Positions 28,701 through 37,288 of a DNA stretch of 64,000 nt are shown piece after piece. Within the stretch, counting starts at the first letter, position 1. Every line of letters starts with the position of its first letter. A model generated the notes under the pieces. The model searched no databases and was not told the origin of the DNA. It saw only the letters and a program-made list of their open reading frames with translations. A program made the translations under genes and the position numbers. The DNA is taken from positions 1-64,000 of the forward strand of contig JAAYUZ010000139.1 of NCBI GenBank assembly GCA_012517385.1, written 5' to 3'. Source of the DNA: Treponema sp. (GTDB lineage: Bacteria > Spirochaetota > Spirochaetia > Treponematales > Breznakiellaceae).

Positions 28701-29652
28701 CCAGTTGTATCAGCAGACAGGAAACCTTAAAGAAGCAAAAACCTATGCTGAAAATACGATACAACAGACCGATCTTTCATGGATGGTCAATTATGGCACC
28801 GATATTGACCGGTATAAAAAGGATCTGCATCAAATCCTGAGAGAGACCTATAGGGGACTGGCAAATCAAGAGAGGCTCTCCTATAAGGCTACTCCATGGC
28901 AGCAGATCCTCAGTCTTTTCCAATGGATTCGATATAAGGCGGCGGAAATCTGGCAGGAACAGCTTTTTACTTACTATACAATGCAGGCCGCCAAGGCCTA
29001 CGGGGTAGAAAACCAGAAACTAGACGCCTTGCTCCATTATTATCTCGGATTACAAACCTATCCCTGGCGGGCACAGGCATATCTGCAGGAAGCAATGGAC
29101 TATGAAACAAAACTCATAGAAGCAGCCCTACCCACCTATCTCTACGAATCAGGTAAACTCCAAAAGCAGAGTACACCAATTATTCAAGCAATCAATCTTT
29201 TTGACCCGGTCTGGGAACGGGACATGATTGCCGACGCCTATGCGGAACTGGCAGGAATCTATCAGAATCAGGGAAAGATTGATGAAGCCCAGTCGAGTAT
29301 TGAAGCCCTCTATGCCTTAAACCATGGGGCTCTGCTTCAGCGTGGTTTACGGCTTCCCATCAAACTGGACCTGCAGGGTACCTATGCAAGCCCATCGGAA
29401 GCGGAAAGATATAGAAAAACCCTCTCTGCCATATTGAATCGCTCTGGCTTACGGATCCTTACAAACAAATCGACCCGATTTACCCTAATCCTTAACAGAA
29501 CAGATAGCACTATTACGTGCACACTTTATGATTCGGTTAAGGGGTCCACATTGCGGGAAAAGACCATGATCCTTCCAGATCTCTCTGCCGAAAGCCGGCT
29601 GCGCTTTAGCCATGAACTGCAGCAAGCACTTTTTTCAGAATTAGGGCAATAA
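25690..29652 (+). CDS. Large transglutaminase-like membrane protein fused to a C-terminal TPR region (~1320 aa)
   Basis: Multiple N-terminal TM segments; TGc core KKGYCSYFAFSMALLLRSQGVPARVAVGF...AHAWVEVYFPSYGWIEYDPT; TPR-like repeats after ~28000. ORF track starts at 25369 inside DUF58; start likely 25690 or 25702. Confidence 0.88.
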   Translation: MDKSMKHKGPPVLSTVIYSLSIGIFLIHIQLLLVPIGHPIFFIVSLLAAFAIGIGKRRWTPLILLVFPWLVKILVLLMSLIAPAKSISFDQMLLFFDHNFLAALLPFYWMGLSTFMAGISFKALHWNRICNSLLVLVFFLLIRSRQFTFYVWPTAMLVVFALIIILQFVSLMLAFPSQGFPLQAFPRQSFPLRRTIGSGLFLLLFFGILSIIVLRKPAEEQATEQGGGLIKPDLFRFDFSQFLRLESEISLKEDLVLIVHKDQEDSHILIRRYILSGYDTKKGFYREPVKDEAEHPQELPASETILSNPTWQARRTTEQEYFLINFDPSAFIAMNSPRSISPLKTWDTTSFSSAYRVQSETSEVMPFELIDAVPYNKTTAASLGLSEQEYLWYTNYGSDQRIKALGDQLTEGLETYWEKIQAIYEYLKHGDYRYSLKPGLASDGDQLGRFLFTTKKGYCSYFAFSMALLLRSQGVPARVAVGFFIDPDTGAFNYYPILSNMAHAWVEVYFPSYGWIEYDPTTSILAEGETFRFSQGVQQQTFERLLGEILQNRDKLALVNQQSPPETQRGISELFGPMGHWFIHKWPIVALLLYIVGILLFRNYYACLSWYHRVITHKFRLTATYRFKHSLRILCLSGVYKPHHVKSRSLQEQIQQIEASYGITLLPLFTVYQEARFASPDYPITVDSILRTYEVFMTSYKKKVPLLRRLTAQVFPFITMILPCKGSWPKLVGILLLVTSLFQSQANMTAQNQGAQEILSQAQKLREEERWEQVISLLQRAESLYPLDSRFPAELGDIYNTRGLYNLAWNAYRRAEIIDPENSELWYQLSYVAGRLNKNEESIQYLQQILAKNPDNRDAIGDLGWMYFKTHRLSEGERLLTESLDRFGPDQGLEMTLATIYSDQYRYEDAKTYYLKAIKHAEKSGFKLFLAVAYYNLSILESRFYHFANALASTNLSLQHTERSSGHLARGELFQRRLDFTKAYGEYLAAYEMDTSPLSKINMAQLYQQTGNLKEAKTYAENTIQQTDLSWMVNYGTDIDRYKKDLHQILRETYRGLANQERLSYKATPWQQILSLFQWIRYKAAEIWQEQLFTYYTMQAAKAYGVENQKLDALLHYYLGLQTYPWRAQAYLQEAMDYETKLIEAALPTYLYESGKLQKQSTPIIQAINLFDPVWERDMIADAYAELAGIYQNQGKIDEAQSSIEALYALNHGALLQRGLRLPIKLDLQGTYASPSEAERYRKTLSAILNRSGLRILTNKSTRFTLILNRTDSTITCTLYDSVKGSTLREKTMILPDLSAESRLRFSHELQQALFSELGQ

Positions 29653-29995
29653 GGACAAGCCAAAGGCATACAATAACAACCGCCGCACCCCACTGTTTCT
29701 TAAGCGACAGGGGGTGTTCATTTGCCTCCGCTTCACAGGCTGAAACAATGTCCTTAGGCACAAGTCTAACAGCCAGTCCCACCAAAAGCGGCAGAATAAT
29801 AACATCATCCAGATAACCAAGAAGGGGAATAAAATCGGGTATCAGATCGATGGGCGAAAGGGCGTATCCCAGAGCAATAAGCGCCATAACCTTTGCTGAC
29901 CAGGGTGTTCCAGGGTGTCTTGATACATAGTACAGTGTACCGATGGTGCGTTTAGCCCACTGGGCTGCCGCATCCAGTTGTTTTTTTAATCCCAT
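29606..29995 (-). CDS. DUF1232 (YkvA-like) membrane protein
   Basis: ALIALGYALSPIDLIPDFIPLLGYLDDVIILPLL signature. Confidence 0.9.
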   Translation of the reverse strand: MGLKKQLDAAAQWAKRTIGTLYYVSRHPGTPWSAKVMALIALGYALSPIDLIPDFIPLLGYLDDVIILPLLVGLAVRLVPKDIVSACEAEANEHPLSLKKQWGAAVVIVCLWLVLIALILKKVLAAVHG

Positions 29996-30011
29996 ACTCT
30001 AATCTTAGAAA

Positions 30012-30057
30012 AAATAAAAAACTCTGCCTACAGGCCCAGAGGGCTCTGCGGCAGAGT
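30012..30057 (-). terminator. Intrinsic terminator downstream of FMN-binding protein gene
   Basis: ACTCTGCC...GGCAGAGT stem, then TTTTTTATTTTTTC on the minus strand. Confidence 0.75.
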
Positions 30058-30079
30058 ACACAGCGGGTTAATAGACTTT

Positions 30080-30901
30080 TTATTTAGCTGCCTTCAGAGC
30101 TGTGGTCGCCAGCTGTAAGAAGGACCCCACATGGATTGATACACCAGAAATGGCATCGGTTTTCCCATCCGCTTTTACCGCAATCTTTGCAGGATCCTGG
30201 GCATTAATCAGTGCTGCTTCAGCCTTAGCTGCCTGTTCATGCCATTCAGCCTGGGCTTTGCCGAATTTTACCATACCATAGTTACCGCTTGCGGATTCTA
30301 CAATCTTAGACTTTTTTGCGCTGTCTTTGGAAATACCGTTCCAAACCACATCCACAATCCGGCCATTTACAACCGTAATAAGAACAGTTTCTTTCCAGCC
30401 AGAATCTTTGTCAAAATCGGGCTGTTCCGCATAGTACCAGCCATCCTTCGCATACAAGCCTTTGGCAACGGGCCCTGCGGCGATTGCCTTCTGGGCAAGA
30501 TCAAAGAATTCCTTTACCTGGATGGAAGCACCGGAGATTGCATCGGTATGACCTTCGGCATCGGAATATTTATTGAACTTGTAATCCTGGGTTTTTACCA
30601 GATACTGTTCAACCTTTTCTGCCTGCTGGTACCATTCAGCCTGGGCTTTACCAAATTTAACCATGTTATACTTTCCAGCCTTATCATAGGCCTTCTTATC
30701 TGCTGCTCCGGCAATATTGCTCACCCCATTCCAGTTGGCAGCGGTAATTTTACCACCCTTTACTTCCAGAACCACCTGGCTTTTCCAGCCGGAGGAACCG
30801 AATCCATCCTGCTCTGCAAAATATTTGCCATCCTTTAAGGTTTGGGCGCTCAGGGATACACCGAGGGCGACCATTACAGCAACAAAACCAAATCGCTTCA
30901 T
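30080..30901 (-). CDS. Secreted protein with two tandem FMN-binding domains
   Basis: Signal peptide; two homologous halves, each with VKFGKAQAEWY/HEQA... and TDAISGASIQ / TDAISGVSIH, resembling flavinylation motifs. Confidence 0.85.
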   Translation of the reverse strand: MKRFGFVAVMVALGVSLSAQTLKDGKYFAEQDGFGSSGWKSQVVLEVKGGKITAANWNGVSNIAGAADKKAYDKAGKYNMVKFGKAQAEWYQQAEKVEQYLVKTQDYKFNKYSDAEGHTDAISGASIQVKEFFDLAQKAIAAGPVAKGLYAKDGWYYAEQPDFDKDSGWKETVLITVVNGRIVDVVWNGISKDSAKKSKIVESASGNYGMVKFGKAQAEWHEQAAKAEAALINAQDPAKIAVKADGKTDAISGVSIHVGSFLQLATTALKAAK

Positions 30902-30949
30902 ACTGACCTCCATAGAATTGTTGTTATATAATACAATTCTTATCTATAA

Positions 30950-30978
30950 ATTATATTCGATACAAGTTTAATTGTCAA
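30950..30978 (-). promoter_or_regulatory. Consensus sigma70 promoter for the FMN-binding protein gene
   Basis: Minus strand TTGACA-N17-TATAAT, exact match to both hexamers with 17-bp spacing. Confidence 0.85.
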
Positions 30979-31049
30979 GGAAGAGAAGCGCCTCTCAAAA
31001 CCACCTATATAAGACGTGTACAAATATATAATAAATTGTTATATTTTAA

Positions 31050-31088
31050 GAGGTTTTTGCAAAAGTCTATTACTTTTGCAAAAACCTC
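31050..31088. repeat. Perfect 17-bp-stem hairpin
   Basis: GAGGTTTTTGCAAAAGT-CTATT-ACTTTTGCAAAAACCTC. Confidence 0.9.
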
Positions 31089-31145
31089 CACTGTTTAAAA
31101 AAACATCCCAGATTGTTTTAGTGTCCATAATGATAAGGAGGCCCC

Positions 31146-33071
31146 ATGCGGCAGACATTATTTGACATGGTACAGCAAGCCAGAACCCGTTTTGGTGATA
31201 AACCCTTTACCTTCAGGAAAACCGACTCAGGCTGGGTTTCCAAAACCTTTAATCAAAGTTTCGACGAAAGCCGACTCTTTGCTTCATTTCTCCTTGAACA
31301 GGGTTATGAAGCTCAGGAGCGGGTCGCCATCTACGCCGAAGGGAGCCCCAACTGGATTGTGGGAGAATATGGCATCATCATGGCAGGCCTCATCGCAGTC
31401 CCCCTCTCCTTTAAGCTGCTCCCCGAAGAAATCTGTTACCGCCTCGACCACTCAGAAGCGAAGATGGTACTGACAAACAGCAACCACCTGGAAAAAATTT
31501 GCCGGGTTGCCCAGGATATCGCGGCAAAAACAGGCCGAACCATCGATATCGTCAGCCTCGATGAAGACCAGGACCTTTCATCAATCTCATACCCTAAAAA
31601 TCATTTATTCAGGATTGATGAAGCCCGCTCGCTGGGCGCAGCAGCCCTGGAAAAAAACCGCAGCCGCTTAGATAGTATCGAAAAGGACTGCAGCGAAGAC
31701 ACGGTGGTCACCATCTCCTACACATCGGGAACGACCGGAAACCCCAAGGGGATTATGCTCACCCATAAAAATTATTATATAAACAGCCTGGACTCGGTAA
31801 ACATCTTTAAGGTTCCGGAAACCGGGTATCGCAACTTTGTCATCCTGCCGGTAGACCACTCCTTTGCCCAGACCGTAGGCATCCATTCATCAATCCAGCG
31901 GTGCATAGAAATGTGGTTTGTCGATTCCCGAGGCGGCGGTATGGCTATTCTCAGGAATATTCCTGTCAACATGAAGGAAGCTGAACCTATATTCATGATG
32001 ACCGTGCCCGCCCTCTCAGGAAATTTCATGAAAAAGATGCAGTCTGAAATTGATAAACGGGGCGGTATCGTAAAAGCCCTGTTTGATATGGGCATTAAGG
32101 CAGGTATCAACTATTGGGGAGATGAATCCTATCCCAAACCGGGTATTAAAACCCTATTAAACGGCCTTATGTATTTCCCCCTGAAAAAACTTGTACTAGA
32201 CAAGGTTAGGACCGAGGTTTTTGGTAAACGGGCCCAATTCTTTACCGGAGGGGGCGCCAGCTTTGATATCGGACAGCAGCGCTTCTACCGGGCATTGGGG
32301 ATGCCCCTGTATCAGGGCTATGGAATGACCGAAGCATCGCCGGTTATTTCTACCAATATCGAAGGCCACACGAAACTGGGAACCTCCGGAATCGCCCTGG
32401 ATCATGTAGAGATCCGGATTATGCGGGACGATGGGACTGTTGCTCAAGCCGGAGAAAAGGGAGAAATCTGTGTCCGTGGTCCCAATGTCATGAAGGGCTA
32501 TTTTAAAAATCCTGAAGCTACCAAAGAAGCTATTGTCGATGGCTGGCTTCATACCGGTGACCTGGGCTGGCTTGATGCGGATGGGTATCTCACCGTCGCA
32601 GGCCGGGCTAAGGCGCTCCTCATCTCTGCGGATGGAGAGAAATACAGCCCCGAAGGGATCGAAGATGCAATCGTAAACTCAGCAAAAGTAGTAAACCAGG
32701 TAATGGTCTGGAATGACCATAAAAAATTCACCTGTGCCCTGATTACTCTGGATGATGACCAGGTAAGAAAACTGATAAAGGAACACCATATAAAAACACG
32801 GGAGGACCTGTTGGAGCATATCAAGGAGTCCTTCTACAGTTTCCGCTCCGACCCCTCATACCGGAACATGGTACCCCTTAACTGGACCCCTGCCACATTC
32901 CAAATTGTACCGGAAGCCTTCAGTGAAAAGGATGGGCTCATCAACTCTACCATGAAACTCGTCCGATACAAGGTGGTCGAAAAATATCAGGATCTCATTG
33001 AATATATCTACACCGAGGGTTCCAGTTATAAGAATAACCGGAATCTGGAAGCCCTCTCAAAATACCTGTAA
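31146..33071 (+). CDS. AMP-binding long-chain acyl-CoA synthetase
   Basis: TISYTSGTTGNPKGIMLTHKNY; YQGYGMTEASPVIS; GWLHTGDLGWLDADGYLTVAGRAKALLISADGEK. Confidence 0.93.
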   Translation: MRQTLFDMVQQARTRFGDKPFTFRKTDSGWVSKTFNQSFDESRLFASFLLEQGYEAQERVAIYAEGSPNWIVGEYGIIMAGLIAVPLSFKLLPEEICYRLDHSEAKMVLTNSNHLEKICRVAQDIAAKTGRTIDIVSLDEDQDLSSISYPKNHLFRIDEARSLGAAALEKNRSRLDSIEKDCSEDTVVTISYTSGTTGNPKGIMLTHKNYYINSLDSVNIFKVPETGYRNFVILPVDHSFAQTVGIHSSIQRCIEMWFVDSRGGGMAILRNIPVNMKEAEPIFMMTVPALSGNFMKKMQSEIDKRGGIVKALFDMGIKAGINYWGDESYPKPGIKTLLNGLMYFPLKKLVLDKVRTEVFGKRAQFFTGGGASFDIGQQRFYRALGMPLYQGYGMTEASPVISTNIEGHTKLGTSGIALDHVEIRIMRDDGTVAQAGEKGEICVRGPNVMKGYFKNPEATKEAIVDGWLHTGDLGWLDADGYLTVAGRAKALLISADGEKYSPEGIEDAIVNSAKVVNQVMVWNDHKKFTCALITLDDDQVRKLIKEHHIKTREDLLEHIKESFYSFRSDPSYRNMVPLNWTPATFQIVPEAFSEKDGLINSTMKLVRYKVVEKYQDLIEYIYTEGSSYKNNRNLEALSKYL

Positions 33072-33081
33072 GGAGTAGTAC

Positions 33082-34254
33082 ATGGAGAATAGAAGATATT
33101 TATTTACCTCTGAATCGGTCGGGGAAGGACACCCCGATAAACTCTGTGATCAAATATCCGATGCCATCCTCGATGCCTGCCTTGCCGAGGATCCCATGAG
33201 CCGGGTCGCCTGCGAAACCTTTGCATCCACCGCCATGGTATTGGTGGGAGGAGAAATCACCACCAATACCTTTGTAGATATCCAGCAGGTAGTCCGGGAT
33301 GTGGTAAAGGATGTCGGATATACAAACCCCGCCTATGGCCTGGATTATGAATCCATGGCCGTACTCGACATGATCCACAGCCAATCACCGGATATCAGCC
33401 AGGGCGTTTCAGGAACCGGCCTGGAAGAATTTAAGGGCCAGCAGGGGGCTGGAGACCAGGGCATGATGTTCGGCTTTGCCTGCACGGAAACCCCCAACTA
33501 TATGCCAGCCCCGATCACCCTGGCCCACCAGATTCTGGATAAGGCAACCCTGCTTCGTAAGGCTAAAATCATTCCCTGGCTTCGTCCGGACGCAAAGAGC
33601 CAGGTTACAATCCAATATGAGGGCCACAAACCGGTCCGTATCGACACGGTCGTTGTTTCCCATCAGCACGATGATGGTATTTCCTATGAAAACATTAAAG
33701 AAGCCATTATCGAAGAGATCATTAAACCCGTATTAGCCCCTACAGGTCTCTTGGATACCAAAACCCGCTATTTTATCAATCCAACCGGCCGTTTCGTCAT
33801 TGGCGGACCCTATGGTGACACAGGACTGACGGGAAGAAAAATAATTGTAGATACCTACGGCGGCATGGGCCGTCATGGCGGAGGCGCCTTCTCAGGCAAG
33901 GATCCCACTAAAGTAGACCGTTCCGCAGCTTATATGGCCCGCTATGTGGCAAAAAATATCGTTGCTGCCGGTTTTGCAGAACGCTGTGAGGTTCAGCTTG
34001 CCTATGCCATCGGCGTACCATTCCCCGTATCCGTCATGGTAGACACTTTCGGGACTAGCTCAGTCAGTGAAGCGGCCATTGAAAAGGCTGTTCAAGAAGT
34101 GTTTGATCTTTCCCCTGCGGGAATCATACAAACCCTTGATCTAAGGAAACCTATATATAGAAAAACAGCTACATACGGCCATTTCGGCCGGGATGATTTC
34201 AGCTGGGAAAAGACCAATAAGGTCGAAGCTCTACAAAGGGCTATTTCGAAATAG
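33082..34254 (+). CDS. metK: S-adenosylmethionine synthase
   Basis: [59 protein letters not shown]. Confidence 0.98.
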   Translation: MENRRYLFTSESVGEGHPDKLCDQISDAILDACLAEDPMSRVACETFASTAMVLVGGEITTNTFVDIQQVVRDVVKDVGYTNPAYGLDYESMAVLDMIHSQSPDISQGVSGTGLEEFKGQQGAGDQGMMFGFACTETPNYMPAPITLAHQILDKATLLRKAKIIPWLRPDAKSQVTIQYEGHKPVRIDTVVVSHQHDDGISYENIKEAIIEEIIKPVLAPTGLLDTKTRYFINPTGRFVIGGPYGDTGLTGRKIIVDTYGGMGRHGGGAFSGKDPTKVDRSAAYMARYVAKNIVAAGFAERCEVQLAYAIGVPFPVSVMVDTFGTSSVSEAAIEKAVQEVFDLSPAGIIQTLDLRKPIYRKTATYGHFGRDDFSWEKTNKVEALQRAISK

Positions 34255-34255
34255 T

Positions 34256-34675
34256 ATGGATCCGGTTCGCCTGCACTCATCTATACTTGAGCATGCTCAA
34301 TTACAGTTTTCCCGTTCAGGCGGACCGGGGGGCCAGAATGTAAATAAGGTTAACAGCCGGGTCGAAATCCGCATCCATATTGATGAGCTTCAGGGGCTTT
34401 CGGATGCGGAGCTCCAGCGGCTCAGAACCGTTCTTTCAAATAGAATCACCAACAGCGGAGAGCTGGTACTGACAGCCAGTGATGAACGATCCCAGCTGGA
34501 TAATAGGGACCTTGCATTTCAGCGTCTTGAACAGCTGATTAGTTCTGCCGCCAAACTGCCCAAACAGCGCAAACCGACAAAACCAACCAGAGCTTCCCGG
34601 GAACAACGAATTTTACATAAAAAACTTACCAGCTTAAAGAAATCTCATCGAAGATTTCATCAACCTGAAGAATAA
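34256..34675 (+). CDS. Peptide-chain release factor-like protein (ArfB/YaeJ family)
   Basis: SRSGGPGGQNVNKVNSRVEIRI with a basic C-terminal tail; ORF track start at 34193 overlaps metK, ATG at 34256 preferred. Confidence 0.85.
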   Translation: MDPVRLHSSILEHAQLQFSRSGGPGGQNVNKVNSRVEIRIHIDELQGLSDAELQRLRTVLSNRITNSGELVLTASDERSQLDNRDLAFQRLEQLISSAAKLPKQRKPTKPTRASREQRILHKKLTSLKKSHRRFHQPEE

Positions 34676-34684
34676 GGAACACCC

Positions 34685-35800
34685 ATGAAAGACCCACGAA
34701 TGACTAAACTCGCCCACATCCTGGTCAACTATTCTCTCAAATTACAGCCAGGGGAAAAGGTCCTGATTCAGGACACCAATCTTGAATTGGATTTTGTTAA
34801 AGAAATTGTAAATGCGGTCCATGATGCAGGGGCCATTCCCTTTGTGCAACTTAATGATAAAAATCTTGAACGCACCCTTTACAGCAGGGCCACCGAAGAA
34901 CAATTCAAATGGCAGGCAAAGTTTGAACGGGACCGTATGAAGGAGATGGATGCCTTTATCGGCTTTACCTCTCCCCGGAATGTCTATGCCTGGTCTGATA
35001 TGCCGGGAACGCAACAGGACCTCTACAATCGCTATATTACTAAACTGGTGCATATGGAAGAACGGGTTCCCAATACCCGCTGGGTAGTCCTTCGATTCCC
35101 ATCGGCAGCCTTTGCTCAGATGGCTGCCATGAGCGAAGATGCCTTTGAGGAATTCTACTTCAATGTATGCACCCTTAATTACGAAAAGATGTCAAAAGCC
35201 ATGGATCCCCTGGTGGAACTGATGGAAAAGACTGACAAGGTACGTATCATCAGCCCCGGTACGGATCTTACCTTTTCTATAAAAGGGATCCCTGCTATTA
35301 AATGTGACGGTACCATGAACATTCCCGACGGGGAAGTCTATACCGCTCCGGTGAAAGATTCCGTTAACGGAACTATTACCTACAATACGCCCAGTGATTA
35401 CCAGGGTTTTGTATATGAATCAATTTCCTTCGATTTTAAAAACGGCAAAATTGTTTCAGCTAAAGCGAATGATACTGAACGGATTAACCGTATCCTTGAT
35501 ATCGATGAAGGAGCCCGCTATGTGGGTGAATTTGCCATAGGGGTAAATCCGTATATCACCAAACCAATGAAGGAAACCCTCTTTGATGAAAAAATTGCCG
35601 GATCCATCCATTTTACCCCTGGGAATTCCTACGATGACTGCGATAATGGGAATAAATCGGCCCTCCACTGGGATCTGGTACTCATACAACGGCCCGAATG
35701 GGGCGGCGGAGAAATTTGGTTCGACGACCGCTTGATCCGAAAGGATGGATTATTCGTTATCCCGGAGCTGGCAGGCCTGAATCCAGAAAACCTGTTGTAA
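34685..35800 (+). CDS. M29-family aminopeptidase
   Basis: 371 aa; NYSLKLQPGEKVLIQ, MNIPDGEVYTAPV, HFTPGNSYDDCDNGNKSALHWDLV. Confidence 0.88.
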   Translation: MKDPRMTKLAHILVNYSLKLQPGEKVLIQDTNLELDFVKEIVNAVHDAGAIPFVQLNDKNLERTLYSRATEEQFKWQAKFERDRMKEMDAFIGFTSPRNVYAWSDMPGTQQDLYNRYITKLVHMEERVPNTRWVVLRFPSAAFAQMAAMSEDAFEEFYFNVCTLNYEKMSKAMDPLVELMEKTDKVRIISPGTDLTFSIKGIPAIKCDGTMNIPDGEVYTAPVKDSVNGTITYNTPSDYQGFVYESISFDFKNGKIVSAKANDTERINRILDIDEGARYVGEFAIGVNPYITKPMKETLFDEKIAGSIHFTPGNSYDDCDNGNKSALHWDLVLIQRPEWGGGEIWFDDRLIRKDGLFVIPELAGLNPENLL

Positions 35801-35819
35801 CTACAAGAGATCATCATAT

Positions 35820-35851
35820 GGCGTACCTTGATACCCAGGTACGCCTTTTTT
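35820..35851 (+). terminator. Intrinsic terminator
   Basis: GGCGTACCT-TGATACCC-AGGTACGCC followed by TTTTTT. Confidence 0.9.
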
Positions 35852-35852
35852 A

Positions 35853-35886
35853 GGTTTCAAATGTTTCACGTGAAACATTTGAAACC
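35853..35886. promoter_or_regulatory. parS site within a perfect 34-bp palindrome
   Basis: GGTTTCAAATGTTTCACGTGAAACATTTGAAACC; core TGTTTCACGTGAAACA at 35862-35877 is the consensus ParB-binding site. Confidence 0.93.
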
Positions 35887-35902
35887 CATCCTTCAAACAC
35901 TG

Positions 35903-36337
35903 CTACTTAAAAATGAAATAAAAAATCAAAGCTACTGAAAACATTATCATAAAGCCCGCGATCATTAACCCTAATGTTTTTGAATACCCCTTTGGCCGTA
36001 TTTCTCCCATTTCGTCAAGTTTTGTAATGATAGGATGCAAGGTTATATAGTAAATGCCGATGGATACTATGGTTACCACAACACCTACTATTTTTGATGC
36101 TTCATTCCCAAAGATTACTATATTGAGAAGCAGAACAATAAATATTAGTTTACAATTGGCAACCCAATTCACCAGGTATTTTGAATATAGGTAATTTTTT
36201 TCATCCTGTTTTGCTCGTTCCCATCCTTCAAAGGAAGCCATACTGTTTCCGTATGTAAAATCAGGCTTAACATACATAATTACTACATTGGATAGTTCCA
36301 ACAATATAAAAACGATAATAGCAATGTTTAAAATCAT
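35903..36337 (-). CDS. Small integral membrane protein of unknown function
   Basis: 144 aa with predicted TM helices; good Shine-Dalgarno (GAGAGGGA) upstream. Confidence 0.6.
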   Translation of the reverse strand: MILNIAIIVFILLELSNVVIMYVKPDFTYGNSMASFEGWERAKQDEKNYLYSKYLVNWVANCKLIFIVLLLNIVIFGNEASKIVGVVVTIVSIGIYYITLHPIITKLDEMGEIRPKGYSKTLGLMIAGFMIMFSVALIFYFIFK

Positions 36338-36423
36338 TTTTCCCTCTCAGTTTTCTTCCTTTGTATAGGTAAAGGCTTCTATCCGTTTAATTCCTAAGAC
36401 TTGATACATTTCTTTTTATATAT

Positions 36424-36458
36424 GAGGCTCTTTCTAAACTCGGTGGTTTTAAAAGAGC
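36424..36458 (+). repeat. Hairpin repeat copy 1
   Basis: GAGGCTCTTTCTAAACTCGGTGGTTTTAAAAGAGC; near-identical inverted copy at 37613-37648. Confidence 0.75.
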
Positions 36459-36504
36459 AACCTTAGATGTATTTGCAGTATTCCTACTACACTATACTAC
36501 ATTT

Positions 36505-36618
36505 GCTTAACTTGCAATTCTGGCCCGAAGGGCTTGGCACACTTTTTGTCGAGCGTTCGCCAGCGTAGCTGGGGTGCGATTGCAAAAAGTGTGCCAATAG
36601 GAATTGGCAGGTTAAAGC
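36505..36618 (-). repeat. attC-like structured inverted-repeat element downstream of vapC
   Basis: Outer arms GCTTAACTTGCAATTC / GAATTGGCAGGTTAAAGC with bulges; inner perfect 15-bp stem TTGGCACACTTTTTG (36534-36548) / CAAAAAGTGTGCCAA (36583-36597); apical CCAGC-GTA-GCTGG. Confidence 0.5.
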
Positions 36619-36638
36619 AGTTATCAGAAATTGTTCTT

Positions 36639-37034
36639 TTACTCTATCTCTACACCAATCTCTTTTGCTATTGTTTTCAATTTTTTATCTTGTGTTAATA
36701 GAATCGCACCATTTCTTCTTGCAATTACTAAATACAATAAATCATATACAGAGTGTTTAATTCTTATTCCTTCATTTAATGCTTCTTCATTATTCTCTGA
36801 AATATCTATGTATTCATCAATTAACTCATCACAGTATTTAAGTCGTTTTTGTACTTCTTCTTTACTCAAGAGTCCTGCCATAGCATATTTCCACAATACA
36901 TTTGCAGTTTCTGCTTTATACAATTCTGACGTTATGACTTTTGATGCTTTCTCAATCTTTCTTTCATATATTTCTGCACCTTCACGAGATAGCGCTACTT
37001 CTATTCCAGCACTTGCATCCAAAACAATAATCAT
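36639..37034 (-). CDS. vapC: PIN-domain ribonuclease toxin (VapC family)
   Basis: MIIVLDASAGIEVAL, TSELYKAETANVLWKY, SVYDLLYLVIARRNGAILLTQDKKL; overlaps antitoxin gene by 4 nt. Confidence 0.9.
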   Translation of the reverse strand: MIIVLDASAGIEVALSREGAEIYERKIEKASKVITSELYKAETANVLWKYAMAGLLSKEEVQKRLKYCDELIDEYIDISENNEEALNEGIRIKHSVYDLLYLVIARRNGAILLTQDKKLKTIAKEIGVEIE

Positions 37035-37276
37035 CTTTCGCGATCCTCTCTTATCAAAATAGCAGGATCAGGAAACTTATTTGCATCAACTATAATGTCA
37101 TTTCTTATTTCCTCTAAAATTCTTTTCCTTCTAGAAATTCTGCTTTCTTTGTAGTTTAAAGCCTTCCTTAATAAAACTATCGTTTCTTGAGTAATGCTTC
37201 GATTATCTTGTTCTGCAATTTGTGAGAGTTTTTCATATAGATCTTCAGGCATATCTCGTACTTGCAATAGTGGCAT
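37031..37276 (-). CDS. vapB: Ribbon-helix-helix antitoxin (FitA/VapB-like)
   Basis: MPLLQVRDMPEDLYEKLSQIAEQDNRSITQETIVLLRKAL; start at 37276 has GGAGGGA SD; ORF track start at 37324 is upstream of the SD. Confidence 0.85.
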   Translation of the reverse strand: MPLLQVRDMPEDLYEKLSQIAEQDNRSITQETIVLLRKALNYKESRISRRKRILEEIRNDIIVDANKFPDPAILIREDRER

Positions 37277-37288
37277 AAAATCCCTCCT

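Noticed and set aside
30239-30838. 199-aa plus-strand ORF
   Set aside because: Fully antisense to the well-supported FMN-binding protein gene; composition and lack of motif indicate a shadow ORF.
33072-33081. Possible SAM riboswitch before metK
   Set aside because: Only about 10 nt separate the acyl-CoA synthetase stop from metK.
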